A stretch of 64,000 bases of DNA from assembly GCA_902794125.1 (NCBI GenBank), contig CADBFX010000007.1, positions 1 to 64,000 on the forward strand, read 5' to 3'. This document shows positions 1 through 8,514 of the stretch, in pieces. Made by a program: the position numbers and the translations under genes. The notes beneath the pieces are model-generated. The model had not been told where the DNA came from. It did not search any database and saw only the letters and a list, made by a program, of their open reading frames with translations. The stretch is from an uncultured Elusimicrobium sp. Lineage in GTDB: Bacteria > Elusimicrobiota > Elusimicrobia > Elusimicrobiales > Elusimicrobiaceae. Positions within the stretch are counted from its first letter, which is position 1. Every line of letters begins with the position of its first letter.

Positions 1-114
1 ACGAACCAACACGGCAAGAAGGTAGCCAGAGGGGTATATTTTGGGTTGGTAGATTTTAAGGCACAGAACGGGCGAGAACATTGCCAGAAAGTGGTCAAAA
101 TACTTGTACCGTAG
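1..114 (+). CDS. C-terminal fragment of secreted protein with FlgD-like/T9SS-type terminal domain
   Basis: The first base of the window is in frame with an open reading frame that ends at TAG (112-114), giving 37 residues of a truncated protein. The piece contains GKKVARGVYFGLVDF followed by a basic VVKILVP end. This matches the usual close of FlgD-type Ig-like and type IX-sorting-like C-terminal domains (G-x-x-V-A-x-G-V-Y-F ... K-x-x-V). The main body lies outside the window, so its function is unknown. It sits 24 bases before a PorV-like barrel gene, a pairing that makes sense if the barrel helps the protein reach the surface. That link is inference. Confidence 0.6.
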   Translation, partial: TNQHGKKVARGVYFGLVDFKAQNGREHCQKVVKILVP

Positions 115-138
115 GCCCGGAGGATAAAAATCAACTTT

Positions 139-1116
139 ATGAAAATAAAAACTTTAGTTGTTAGTTTGCTTGCTATTGCAACCGGCACTGTTGTACAGGC
201 CAAAATTCACGAGAACGCCGGTACAAGTGCAGCGGCTTTCTTAAAAATTGATGCGGGTGCTCCCACGGCACAAGCGTTAGGGAATGCATATGTATCTATT
301 GCCGACGGACCGGAAGCCTTGTTTTGGAACCCTGCCGGTGCAGCCAGTGCCACTACGCGGGAATTGGGGTTTACCTATTTGGATTATTTACAAGGATATA
401 AAGCCCGCACATTAGCATATTTACAACCGATTGGTAAAACTATTATTGGTGTGTCGCTTAACTATATGGATATGAGCGGGTTTGATTTCCGTGGCGAACA
501 CGGTGAACTCAACCCCGAAATTGGTACCCCGGTGCGCAACTTTGTAGGCGGCTTGTCTATTGCGCGCGGATTTATTAACCAAAAGTTACAAATCGGCGGT
601 ACAGCTAAGTATGTAACGGAACGGTTATATAATGGTTCCGGGTACAACAATTATGATAACGTCGGTTTTGATGTGGGTGCCAAATTACGCTTAGTTAATT
701 GGTTGGGTTTAGGCGGTGCCTTAGTAAACATTGGCGACAAAGAAGAAATGCCTAAAGGGCTTCGCTTAGGGGCCGATTTAAATACCCGTTTTTTCACTAT
801 TTCCGGTGAGTATATGAAGTACCATGATGATAATGCCCGTTATGGGGTAGGGTTGGAAGTTCATATCCCGGAAGATATGCTCCAAGTAGCCCGGTTTGAT
901 TTACGCGTTGGTTATTACACGCGCGAAAATACGGGTGTAAACACCAAAGATTCGTGGGTAGAAAAAGTAGGGTTGGAAGAAACTTCCCGCGTGTCGTTTG
1001 GGTTTGGATTGTATAGTTCGGAACTGTTTGGATACGGAGCCTCGTTAGATTATGCTGTCACGCCGTTTGGTGCGTTGGGCACCTCGCAGCAGATCTCGGT
1101 GGCTGTCCAATTCTAA
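139..1116 (+). CDS. PorV/PorQ-like outer membrane beta-barrel protein
   Basis: 325 residues with a signal peptide (about 1-21, ending VVQA). The mature start contains AGAPTAQALGNAYVSIADGP and EALFWNPAG, the hallmark of the PorV/PorQ and UPF0164 branch of FadL-like barrels. Alternating hydrophobic strands follow, and the last residue is Phe, as in many outer membrane barrels. In Bacteroidetes PorV is the shuttle protein of type IX secretion; elsewhere the family is less well understood. A GGAGG lies about 16 bases before the ATG, which is far for a ribosome site, so the start is chosen by the signal peptide. The next gene starts 2 bases after the stop. Confidence 0.75.
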   Translation: MKIKTLVVSLLAIATGTVVQAKIHENAGTSAAAFLKIDAGAPTAQALGNAYVSIADGPEALFWNPAGAASATTRELGFTYLDYLQGYKARTLAYLQPIGKTIIGVSLNYMDMSGFDFRGEHGELNPEIGTPVRNFVGGLSIARGFINQKLQIGGTAKYVTERLYNGSGYNNYDNVGFDVGAKLRLVNWLGLGGALVNIGDKEEMPKGLRLGADLNTRFFTISGEYMKYHDDNARYGVGLEVHIPEDMLQVARFDLRVGYYTRENTGVNTKDSWVEKVGLEETSRVSFGFGLYSSELFGYGASLDYAVTPFGALGTSQQISVAVQF

Positions 1117-1118
1117 AT

Positions 1119-1301
1119 ATGGGGAAAAAAAGGATTTTATCGCTTAACAAAAAAGGTCAAACCGCGGTAGAATATATTATAGTGGCGGCCGGACTTTTTA
1201 CGGCGATTATTTCCTTTTACGTGTTATATTCCCGTTTTGTTCCGCAACAGTTTGACCAAGGGGCAAAACTGATTTTGTCGGAATATGAAGCCGGTAAATA
1301 G
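1119..1301 (+). CDS. Flp-type pilin-like protein (class III signal)
   Basis: A 60-residue protein with a short basic leader (about 12 residues), then KKGQTAVEYIIVAAGL, the class III prepilin pattern: cleavage after Gly, Glu at +5 with Tyr next, then a hydrophobic helix. It begins two bases after the stop of the barrel gene, so it is probably translationally coupled. Its hydrophilic tail is very short. It may be a minor pilin or a structural pilin of the Tad apparatus encoded downstream. No prepilin peptidase is present in the window to process it. Confidence 0.75.
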   Translation: MGKKRILSLNKKGQTAVEYIIVAAGLFTAIISFYVLYSRFVPQQFDQGAKLILSEYEAGK

Positions 1302-1335
1302 ATTTGTACGGTAAATTTACAAATTAGGAGGAGTT

Positions 1336-1563
1336 ATGAAATACATCGTTGCGTTGCAAAACCGCTTAGACATGCTCAAAGCGCAAGCCTTGGGGTGTCT
1401 AAAGAAAAAAGAAGGCCAAAACACGATTGAATACGTGCTCATGCTCGTAGTAGTCGTAGGTGTGGCTGGTATTGCCGGTGTAGCCATTAAAAAGTTCATG
1501 CCTGAACTTTTTGATAACGTCAAAACCAAAATTTTGGGTGGCGTGAACTCGGCTGCTGAGTAA
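1336..1563 (+). CDS. flp: Flp pilin, likely major pilin of the Tad pilus
   Basis: A 75-residue protein preceded by a strong AGGAGG site six bases before ATG. The roughly 26-residue leader ends KKKEG, followed by QNTIEYVLMLVVVVGVAGIA, the Flp/class III prepilin motif with Glu-Tyr at +5/+6. The mature protein would be about 49 residues, typical of Flp pilins. The strong ribosome site and the Tad assembly genes just downstream suggest this is the main pilin; that is inference. Confidence 0.85.
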   Translation: MKYIVALQNRLDMLKAQALGCLKKKEGQNTIEYVLMLVVVVGVAGIAGVAIKKFMPELFDNVKTKILGGVNSAAE

Positions 1564-1569
1564 GTCTTT

Positions 1570-2055
1570 ATGTCATTCATCAAGAAGCGTGGCGGGCAGG
1601 TGACGGCAGAATTGATGCTGATATTACCTGTATTTATGTTGATGATATTCTTTGTACTGGAATATGGCAACATCGCCTATCACACGATTATTGCTAACCA
1701 CGCTTCTTATGAATTTGCCCGTATCAGCTCGCTCGTAGGTGTTAAAAAACCGGGCGGCCGGCCGGACCGAACGGTAATGACCCAAAAGATTAATCAGGCC
1801 AAACAAAAAGTATTTGGCTCCAAGGCGGGGGGAATTACCGTAAAATTAGACGTGGAGACCACCGGTGTGGACCCCATGTATAAAAAACACCGCCATGAAG
1901 ATGTAGTAGTTACTGTGACGTATCCCGTACGCTTGATGTTCCCGGGCACCAGTTTCGTGCTCGCCAGCGACCCTCGTAAAGAGGGGATTCGCCGTATCAA
2001 AGCTGTTTCACGTATGCCGATTGAAAAGGCATATGTCAGTTCCGATACGAAATAA
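1570..2055 (+). CDS. tadE: TadE-like pseudopilin
   Basis: 161 residues. The N-terminus MSFIKKRGGQVTAELMLILP has a short basic leader, a Gly-Gly/Gln cleavage site and Glu five residues later, followed by a single membrane helix. This is the TadE-like arrangement. The remaining roughly 120 residues would lie outside the inner membrane. TadE proteins are minor pseudopilins needed for Flp pilus assembly. It starts six bases after the Flp gene stop without an obvious ribosome site, so coupling is likely. Confidence 0.8.
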   Translation: MSFIKKRGGQVTAELMLILPVFMLMIFFVLEYGNIAYHTIIANHASYEFARISSLVGVKKPGGRPDRTVMTQKINQAKQKVFGSKAGGITVKLDVETTGVDPMYKKHRHEDVVVTVTYPVRLMFPGTSFVLASDPRKEGIRRIKAVSRMPIEKAYVSSDTK

Positions 2056-2097
2056 AGATTTGGTATTATTATTTTATAAGCCGTTTAAGGAGAATAC

Positions 2098-2853
2098 ATG
2101 AAAAAGGGAATTTTTCTTCCGTTGGTAGTAGCTTTACTGGCCGCCATCGTTTATGCCATGATTGTTAGCAGCGCGGAAAAGAAGTTAAACGCGTCTAAAA
2201 ACATCAAACAGGTGTTTGTGCCGATTCGTGATATTAAGGAACGTGAAGTCATCAAGCGGGACTTTATTAAGCCTGTTCCCGTTCCGGCGGCTTATTTGCA
2301 AAAAGATGCCTTTACTTATACGACGGACTCTGATTTTAAATCCATTGAAAACGCCGTTGCGCGTATTCAAATCCCCAAAGGCAACCAAATTTCTAAGTAT
2401 GCTATTACGTCGCTCTCGCCGGAAGCTGGGCTTTCCAGCAAAATCCCGGTGCAGATGCGCGGTTACGTTATTAACGTGCCGATAGCCACGGCCAGCATGA
2501 TTAAGCCGGACGATAACGTGGACGTACTCTTAACGTTTGAAGCCCTGATGAAAACAGGTGCCCGCCAAAAAGTAGCCATTACGTTATTACAAAACGTAAA
2601 GGTGTTGGGTGTCGGTTCCGATTTAGGCCAAGGCTTAGATGCCAAAACTGCCGCTGCGATGAAGAGCAAAGAAGAAGACGGTGCTGCTTTTACGGATAGC
2701 TCCACCTTGGCTCTTTCGCTTTCGCCGCGTGATGCACAGTACTTGGCGCTGGCGCAATCGGAAGGGGACATTTCCGTTATCTTGCGTTCGCACGGGGATG
2801 TAACGAACTTCTTAATCGAAGTAGCAACTTTTGATAAATTATTTAACAATTAA
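2098..2853 (+). CDS. cpaB: CpaB/RcpC pilus assembly protein
   Basis: 251 residues. An N-terminal membrane anchor (about 4-25) is followed by an SAF-type segment (VFVPIRDIKEREVIKRDFIK, about 40-60) and the RcpC region with VINVPIATASMIKPDDNVDV, the typical description of CpaB. The protein acts in the periplasm and is thought to help the secretin channel. An AAGGAG site lies seven bases before ATG. Its position between tadE and the secretin gene is canonical for Tad loci. Confidence 0.88.
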   Translation: MKKGIFLPLVVALLAAIVYAMIVSSAEKKLNASKNIKQVFVPIRDIKEREVIKRDFIKPVPVPAAYLQKDAFTYTTDSDFKSIENAVARIQIPKGNQISKYAITSLSPEAGLSSKIPVQMRGYVINVPIATASMIKPDDNVDVLLTFEALMKTGARQKVAITLLQNVKVLGVGSDLGQGLDAKTAAAMKSKEEDGAAFTDSSTLALSLSPRDAQYLALAQSEGDISVILRSHGDVTNFLIEVATFDKLFNN

Positions 2854-2864
2854 TAGGATCAATC

Positions 2865-3611
2865 ATGATTAATACAAAATTTATTACAAAAGTTTCTTTA
2901 CTAACGTTACTGTCGTGTGTGCTTCTGCCGTCTGTGGCAGCGGCCAAAAAAACACGGCTGGTGGCGGTTAGTGCTGATGTGGTGGAAATCAGCGGTACCA
3001 TGCAAAGCGTAAAAGGTTTTTCATGGAACCAATTATTTGACTTTGAAGAAGCCACGATCCCCGGTATTTTATCGCTCGGTGAATTTGAACGTAAAACAGC
3101 CGTTACGACTCGTCTTCGTTTGATGGAAACCGAAGGCCGGGCTCAAGTGCTTTCTAACCCGAAAATCGTTACCGCGTCCGGAAACAGTGCAAAAATTTCT
3201 GTCGGTGGTAAAGTGCCAATACCGATTGTAAACAACCAAGGGGTAGGTTCCCAGTTGGAAGAATACGGTATTTTGTTAAACGTGCTTCCCACTATCATCC
3301 CGGAACGCAATAACATCATTGATTTGCAAGTACAATTAATGGTTTCTACGGTGGACTATTCCCGAACCGTAGTCGTCGGGTCTGCTTCCGCGCCTTCTTT
3401 CAACAACCGCGAAGTGGAAACCCACGTGGAACTTAACAGTGGCGAAACGTTGGTGTTGGGCGGGTTGAAAAGCAGTGCCCGCAACGTGGCAGAAGACCGC
3501 GTACCTTTCTTGGGCCGCTTGCCGCTCATTGGTTTGTTCTTTAAGAACAAAGACGTTACCGAAGAGCAACGTTCGCTCTTCCTGTTCATTACCGTAGAAA
3601 TTGTAGAGTAA
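2865..3611 (+). CDS. cpaC: Minimal CpaC-like secretin domain protein
   Basis: 248 residues with a signal peptide (about 1-26). Almost the whole mature chain is the secretin C-domain: RAQVLSNPKIVTASGNSAKI, the VGGKVPIPI segment, LNVLPTII, ETLVLGGL and the closing VPFLGRLPLIGLFF. The N-terminal N0/N1/BON domains found in ordinary CpaC/RcpA proteins (usually 400 or more residues) are absent. It should form the outer membrane pore for the pilus. It follows cpaB by 11 bases with an AGGATC ribosome site. Confidence 0.85.
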   Translation: MINTKFITKVSLLTLLSCVLLPSVAAAKKTRLVAVSADVVEISGTMQSVKGFSWNQLFDFEEATIPGILSLGEFERKTAVTTRLRLMETEGRAQVLSNPKIVTASGNSAKISVGGKVPIPIVNNQGVGSQLEEYGILLNVLPTIIPERNNIIDLQVQLMVSTVDYSRTVVVGSASAPSFNNREVETHVELNSGETLVLGGLKSSARNVAEDRVPFLGRLPLIGLFFKNKDVTEEQRSLFLFITVEIVE

Positions 3612-3618
3612 TTTTGTT

Positions 3619-5961
3619 ATGGCAGAAGAAAACGAATCCCAAAAAACAGACGCAAAAATTATTGCTTTTGCCGGGCCGAAGGAAGGCGCAGGGAAAACAA
3701 CCCTGGTGCTGAATTTGGCATTGGGGTGGGCAGGCATTCAGAAGCGCCCGGTGCTTATTGTACCGTTGGACCCACTCGCCCGCCAAGAGCATAGTTTTTA
3801 TTTGGATATTGCTAATCCCGTCAGTGTGGCCGATTTGTTGCAAGTGTTAGGGAATACCTCTATCGCGGTGGTAGGGGGGTTGTTGCGTGGTAAAATTTCC
3901 ATGTCCCAATGGGGAGTGGGTTTATTGCCGCTGGGAAATACCCGCGTGCAAGTGGCTTCCATTAGCCCGAAAATTTTAATTCCGATTTTATCCCGTCTTG
4001 CCCAAACCTTTGATATCTTTTTAGATGTAGATTCCAGTTTTCCTATGCAGGCGTTCTCGTTTGATATTGCTGACAAAATTTTCTGGGTATCCAACGCTAC
4101 GCGCACGCACATTAACTCCACCGTACAACTTTTTAACGATTACAAAGAGCAACGCTATCCGATGGACCGCGTGAGCGTGATTTGTAACGGTTATGATATG
4201 CCGGGTTCCATTCCTTACGAGGAAATGGAGCGTTTTTATGCACAATTAGGGCGTGAAGTGGATGTGTTTTTGCCGTGGGATGCCTCGGTAATGACTTCTT
4301 CTAACCAACGCGAAGTGGAAATTATTACCAATCCTCAATCGGAATGGGTAAAAGGATTGCGCTTGGTATTGGCTAAAATCCGTGATTTAAAACCGGCCCC
4401 GAAAGATTGGGAAGCGTCTGTTTCCGATGAAGAATTTACCCAAGCCGCCAAAGAAATTTGGTCGCCTATTCTGTTTGACGACGGCAAAGGCGGTGCGGTC
4501 GGCACGGACCACGTGGCCCTGGCGGAAGGGGAAGAACCCAGCAACAAAAATAAGATGTCGTTCTGGGACGATTTGAAACAAAAAATCCATAAAGAAGTGG
4601 TGCACACGCTGGAAATTGAACACATCGTTATTAGCGATGAAAGTACCGCCAGCGAGCAAACCCGCAAACGCGTGGCCGCGATTGTGGACGATATTTTACA
4701 GAAACAACCGAATTTGCAATTTTCACGTGATCAGCGCACCCGGTTTACGTCTGAATTATTAGACGAAATTTTAGGGTTAGGGCCGCTGGAAGTACTCATG
4801 AGGGACCCAGCCGTCACGGAAATCATGGTCAACGCCTTTGACCGTATCTTTATCGAACAAAAAGGTAAGTTGACCCTCACAAAATACAAATTTAGAAATA
4901 ACGAACAGGTGGTGCAGGTTATTAAACGTATTGTGGCCCCGCTTGGCCGCCGTATTGACGAATCTGTGCCGCTGGTGGACGCGCGCTTGAAAGACGGTTC
5001 CCGTGTAAACGCAATTATTGCGCCGTTGGCTGTTTCCGGCCCGACGCTTACTATCCGCCGTTTCTCCACCAAACCGTTCGGCCCGGAAGATTACTACCGT
5101 TTTGGTACAATCAGCCCGGAATGTATGGAATTTATTAAAAAATGCGTTAAGATCCGCAAGAACATTATTGTTTGCGGTGGTACCGGTACCGGTAAAACTA
5201 CGTTCCTAAACGCTATTTCCGGTTACATTGCCGATGACGAACGTATCATCACCGTAGAAGATACCGCGGAACTTCGTTTGCAACAGCCGCACTGGGTATC
5301 GCTGGAAAGCCGTCCGCCAAACGTAGAAGGAAAAGGGGCGGTAACAATTCAAGATTTAGTTAAAAACTGTTTGCGTATGCGTCCGGACCGCATTGTAGTA
5401 GGGGAGTGCCGCGGTGGCGAAGCATTGGACATGTTACAGGCCATGAACACCGGTCACGAAGGTTCTTTGACCACAATTCACGCCAACACTCCGCGCGACG
5501 GTTTATCCCGTTTGGAAGCAATGTGTATGCAGACCGGGGCCGATTTGCCGATTTTCGCTATCCGCGAAATGATTTCCTCGGCTGTAAACATGATTGTACA
5601 GTTGTCGCGTTTCTCGGACGGTTCCCGTAAAGTAACCTATATTACCGAAATGCACGGTCAAAAGGACGGGCAAATCCAATCTACCGATTTGTTCCGCTAT
5701 GTGCAGACCGGGGTAGATGAAAACGGAAAAGTGCAAGGTGTGTTTGCGCCTACCGGCAATTTGCCGACGTTTTATGAAGAATTTGCAGCTAAAGGACAGC
5801 CGGTTGATGAAATGGTATTTAAGAAAGGAGCGGTTCCGTTAGATGAAAACGGAGAGCCGGATTTAGCCGCTGTAAAGCGTTTGCAAGCCGGCAAGACGGA
5901 CACTCCACCGCCTCCTGTTCCGCCGGCTCCGAAACCGCCGCGTGCGCCGAAAGGGGCTTAA
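3619..5961 (+). CDS. cpaF: CpaE-CpaF fusion: MinD-like domain plus secretion/pilus ATPase
   Basis: 780 residues joining two proteins that are normally separate. Residues about 10-260 are a CpaE/MinD-like ParA-family domain with [10 protein letters not shown] (20-29) and later switch-like strands. Residues about 320-735 are a CpaF/TadA-type ATPase with Walker [10 protein letters not shown] (520-528), Walker [10 protein letters not shown] (about 589-597), and the His-containing [12 protein letters not shown] region. The tail is Pro-rich and probably flexible. CpaF powers Flp pilin assembly; CpaE directs the machine to a cell site. No frameshift or internal start separates the domains, so the fusion looks genuine. 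Confidence 0.9.
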   Translation: MAEENESQKTDAKIIAFAGPKEGAGKTTLVLNLALGWAGIQKRPVLIVPLDPLARQEHSFYLDIANPVSVADLLQVLGNTSIAVVGGLLRGKISMSQWGVGLLPLGNTRVQVASISPKILIPILSRLAQTFDIFLDVDSSFPMQAFSFDIADKIFWVSNATRTHINSTVQLFNDYKEQRYPMDRVSVICNGYDMPGSIPYEEMERFYAQLGREVDVFLPWDASVMTSSNQREVEIITNPQSEWVKGLRLVLAKIRDLKPAPKDWEASVSDEEFTQAAKEIWSPILFDDGKGGAVGTDHVALAEGEEPSNKNKMSFWDDLKQKIHKEVVHTLEIEHIVISDESTASEQTRKRVAAIVDDILQKQPNLQFSRDQRTRFTSELLDEILGLGPLEVLMRDPAVTEIMVNAFDRIFIEQKGKLTLTKYKFRNNEQVVQVIKRIVAPLGRRIDESVPLVDARLKDGSRVNAIIAPLAVSGPTLTIRRFSTKPFGPEDYYRFGTISPECMEFIKKCVKIRKNIIVCGGTGTGKTTFLNAISGYIADDERIITVEDTAELRLQQPHWVSLESRPPNVEGKGAVTIQDLVKNCLRMRPDRIVVGECRGGEALDMLQAMNTGHEGSLTTIHANTPRDGLSRLEAMCMQTGADLPIFAIREMISSAVNMIVQLSRFSDGSRKVTYITEMHGQKDGQIQSTDLFRYVQTGVDENGKVQGVFAPTGNLPTFYEEFAAKGQPVDEMVFKKGAVPLDENGEPDLAAVKRLQAGKTDTPPPPVPPAPKPPRAPKGA

Positions 5962-5975
5962 TTGAGGTTTTGAAG

Positions 5976-7610
5976 ATGAATAAACATCGTTTATCTTGGG
6001 GAATTTTGGTAGCAATAGGGCTTTTGGTAACAGGAGCCCTGGCTCCGTTGCAGGCCCGCGAACTGAGTGCCAAAGACCGCACAAAAATTCGCTGTGCCCA
6101 AGAAAAGATGCGTATTTTGGCAGATATTTTTAACGTTAAAGTTCCTAATGATCAAAAGGTGTATGAGTATCCGGGTGAATGTACCAGCAACGGTCAACCT
6201 CGTAAATACAAAATGCCGGAATGGTTTGCCGACGAACTGGCCCGCATGGATAAAAACAAAATCGTTTTTATTAAAACCGAAAACCAAACATACAGCGAAG
6301 TGGATCTGTGGCGCCAGGCTTTTTCCAACGTATATGTTTTCTTGGAACGGGCCGATAAGTCGTTAGACCCCAATCAACCCATCGTGTTGGACCAACTTTC
6401 CCGCGGGTATGTAGGAAACCGCATCAACTTAATGGCCACGGTGGACCGTTTAAACAAAGATTTACTGCGTAATAACCAACTCTTTGTGATGAAGGACAGC
6501 ATGGACGGTCGGGCGCGTTCTATGTTATCTACCTTTGAATTAATTAACAGCGAATTTTTTAGTACGATTGAATCTTTTTCCAGCCCGCTTAAACAGCGCG
6601 AAAATAAATATCGTCAGTCTGTAATGGCGGTTGTGGTATTGGCTAACCATTTATTTTCACAATTTATGGGAGCGCCTATCCCCACTTATCCGCCGGACCC
6701 GAAGATTTATGTAACTACCCGTGCCGACAAAGCCTTTAGTACGTTACTTATTTTAATTGGCTCTTTCTTGGCTGGGTTTGCCGTCTATTTATTACTGGAA
6801 AACAAGCGCGACCGCATGTTGGAAATCTGGGCGGACTACCGGGAAAAAAGTGTGGTGTGGGCCGAAGATTTCAACCGCCAATTCGTAACGATTGATATTA
6901 AATATATCGTGTTTGGTACAATAGCCGTATTTGCCGTGTTTGGGTTAGTGATGGGGCTTATGGCTGGTGGTTTTTTGGGCGTGCTGCTTTTCTTAATTGT
7001 CTTATTTTTCGGGGCAGTGCTTAGCGTGCGGATGCCGGGAGCCGTGTTGGATGCTTTAAAAAAGAGTCGCGGTAAACGCATTAACGCCCAATTGATGGAT
7101 TCGCTGATTTTGCTTTCCAACTCGCTTCGTTCGGGTATGGATATTGTGCAAGGATTTGAACTTGTTTCGCGCGATATGACGCCCCCGATTTCCGACGAAT
7201 TTGGCTTGGTAGTAAAAAACTACCAATTAGGAACTCCCTTTGAAAAAGCATTGGATGGTCTGTCCGAGCGTGTGGAAAGCCGCATGCTTTCGTATATTAT
7301 TAAAGCTATTATTATTCAGCGCCAGGTCGGTGGTAACTTAACCGTTATTTTTGCGCGCTTAGTAGAAAACATCCGCGAAGAAAGTAAACTGGAAGAAAAG
7401 TTGCAAGCTATGACGGCACAACAGAAAATCCAGTCTATCGTGGTCAGTATCATGCCGTTTGTGATGATGCTGGTTATGTTTATGTTTAACCCGGATCAAA
7501 TGCTCTCGTTCTATACCAGCCCGCTGGGACTTTGTATCTTTATGTTCTGTGTGGTGTGGATCGGTATCGGTATGAAAGTACTACAGAAAATGGGCGAAGT
7601 GAAGGTGTAA
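5976..7610 (+). CDS. tadB: TadB-like inner membrane platform protein with exported N-terminal extension
   Basis: The ATG at 5976 is preferred over a TTG at 5970 because GAGG at 5964-5967 is eight bases before it. The 544-residue protein is much longer than ordinary TadB (about 300). It starts with a signal-peptide-like segment (about 1-29) and a roughly 220-residue hydrophilic region with CAQEKMRIL and YPGEC, which would be periplasmic. Membrane helices follow, then a T2SSF domain (about 370-500) with LLSNSLRSGMDIVQGFELV and IIIQRQVGGNL. The C-terminal half is the TadB platform for pilus assembly. The extension is not recognised. Confidence 0.82.
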   Translation: MNKHRLSWGILVAIGLLVTGALAPLQARELSAKDRTKIRCAQEKMRILADIFNVKVPNDQKVYEYPGECTSNGQPRKYKMPEWFADELARMDKNKIVFIKTENQTYSEVDLWRQAFSNVYVFLERADKSLDPNQPIVLDQLSRGYVGNRINLMATVDRLNKDLLRNNQLFVMKDSMDGRARSMLSTFELINSEFFSTIESFSSPLKQRENKYRQSVMAVVVLANHLFSQFMGAPIPTYPPDPKIYVTTRADKAFSTLLILIGSFLAGFAVYLLLENKRDRMLEIWADYREKSVVWAEDFNRQFVTIDIKYIVFGTIAVFAVFGLVMGLMAGGFLGVLLFLIVLFFGAVLSVRMPGAVLDALKKSRGKRINAQLMDSLILLSNSLRSGMDIVQGFELVSRDMTPPISDEFGLVVKNYQLGTPFEKALDGLSERVESRMLSYIIKAIIIQRQVGGNLTVIFARLVENIREESKLEEKLQAMTAQQKIQSIVVSIMPFVMMLVMFMFNPDQMLSFYTSPLGLCIFMFCVVWIGIGMKVLQKMGEVKV

Positions 7611-7613
7611 TTT

Positions 7614-8504
7614 ATGAATAGTCTTGCATTTTCCTTAGGGCTTAATTTACTCTTGGCAGCCGGCATGTTCGGTATGTTCGTGGGTGTGTTTGCGCTTTTG
7701 GCCCCGAAAGAGAAAAAAGAAGAACTCATGGACGTGGCCGTTCGGCGTTTTAAATCTACGTCCAGCTTTGCCCGCTTAAAACCGGAAGAAAAATTTTTAG
7801 ATAGGCTGGCCGTTTTCTGCTTACGTAATTTCAATTTGGAATCTAAATTAGAGCAGATGCACCTGCTGTTAGGCAGCCCGGATAACCCACAACCGGTGGA
7901 CATCTTGTATACCAAGGTAATTGCTGCGTTGGTTATTCCGGCGGCACTGATGTTGTTGTTCCAATCTTTGTGGATGGTGATTTTTGTGCCGGTATGTTTT
8001 TATCTGCCGGATTTGCTGATTTTAAGTAAAATTCAAAAACGCCAAGCCGAAATTTTGGGCAACTTTTCTACGACGGTGGATTTGGCTGCCTTGATTATTG
8101 AATCCGGTTTGGATTATTTAACCGCTTTTGAAAGAATTATTAAAATTGCCAAAGAAAAAACGATTTTGGAAGAAGAATTGGAAAAAACTATTAACGAAAT
8201 TAAACTGGGTTATTCCCGCCGCGAAGCGTTGGAACGCTTTTCTGCCCGCACCGGCGTACAGGAAGTACGTTCTTTGGTGGGATTGATTATTCAATCCGAC
8301 GAACTCGGTACCAGCTTAGTGGACTTGCTGCGCAACTTCTCATCGGACTTGCGCTCGCGCCGTTTAAGCCGCGCAGAGAAATTGGCCGCGCAAGCTTCTA
8401 CGAAGATGTTGTTTCCGATGTTTATGTTCATCTTCCCGACGATTTTTATTTTAATTTTATCGCCAATGATTATGGGCCTTGTCAGCGGCGGGATTGGTTT
8501 TTAG
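7614..8504 (+). CDS. tadC: TadC-like inner membrane platform protein
   Basis: 296 residues, three bases after tadB. It has an N-terminal membrane helix, a paired central helix region (about 100-130), a T2SSF domain with STTVDLAALIIESGLDYLTA and IIQSDELGTSLVDLL, and a closing helix pair. This is the standard TadC arrangement, the partner of TadB in the inner membrane assembly platform. The length is typical. Confidence 0.88.
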   Translation: MNSLAFSLGLNLLLAAGMFGMFVGVFALLAPKEKKEELMDVAVRRFKSTSSFARLKPEEKFLDRLAVFCLRNFNLESKLEQMHLLLGSPDNPQPVDILYTKVIAALVIPAALMLLFQSLWMVIFVPVCFYLPDLLILSKIQKRQAEILGNFSTTVDLAALIIESGLDYLTAFERIIKIAKEKTILEEELEKTINEIKLGYSRREALERFSARTGVQEVRSLVGLIIQSDELGTSLVDLLRNFSSDLRSRRLSRAEKLAAQASTKMLFPMFMFIFPTIFILILSPMIMGLVSGGIGF

Positions 8505-8514
8505 AGGAATAGCT

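Noticed and set aside
1317-1673. Minus-strand open frame of 118 codons over the Flp pilin gene
   Set aside because: It covers the strong AGGAGG site and the pilin motif on the other strand and reads as low-quality protein.
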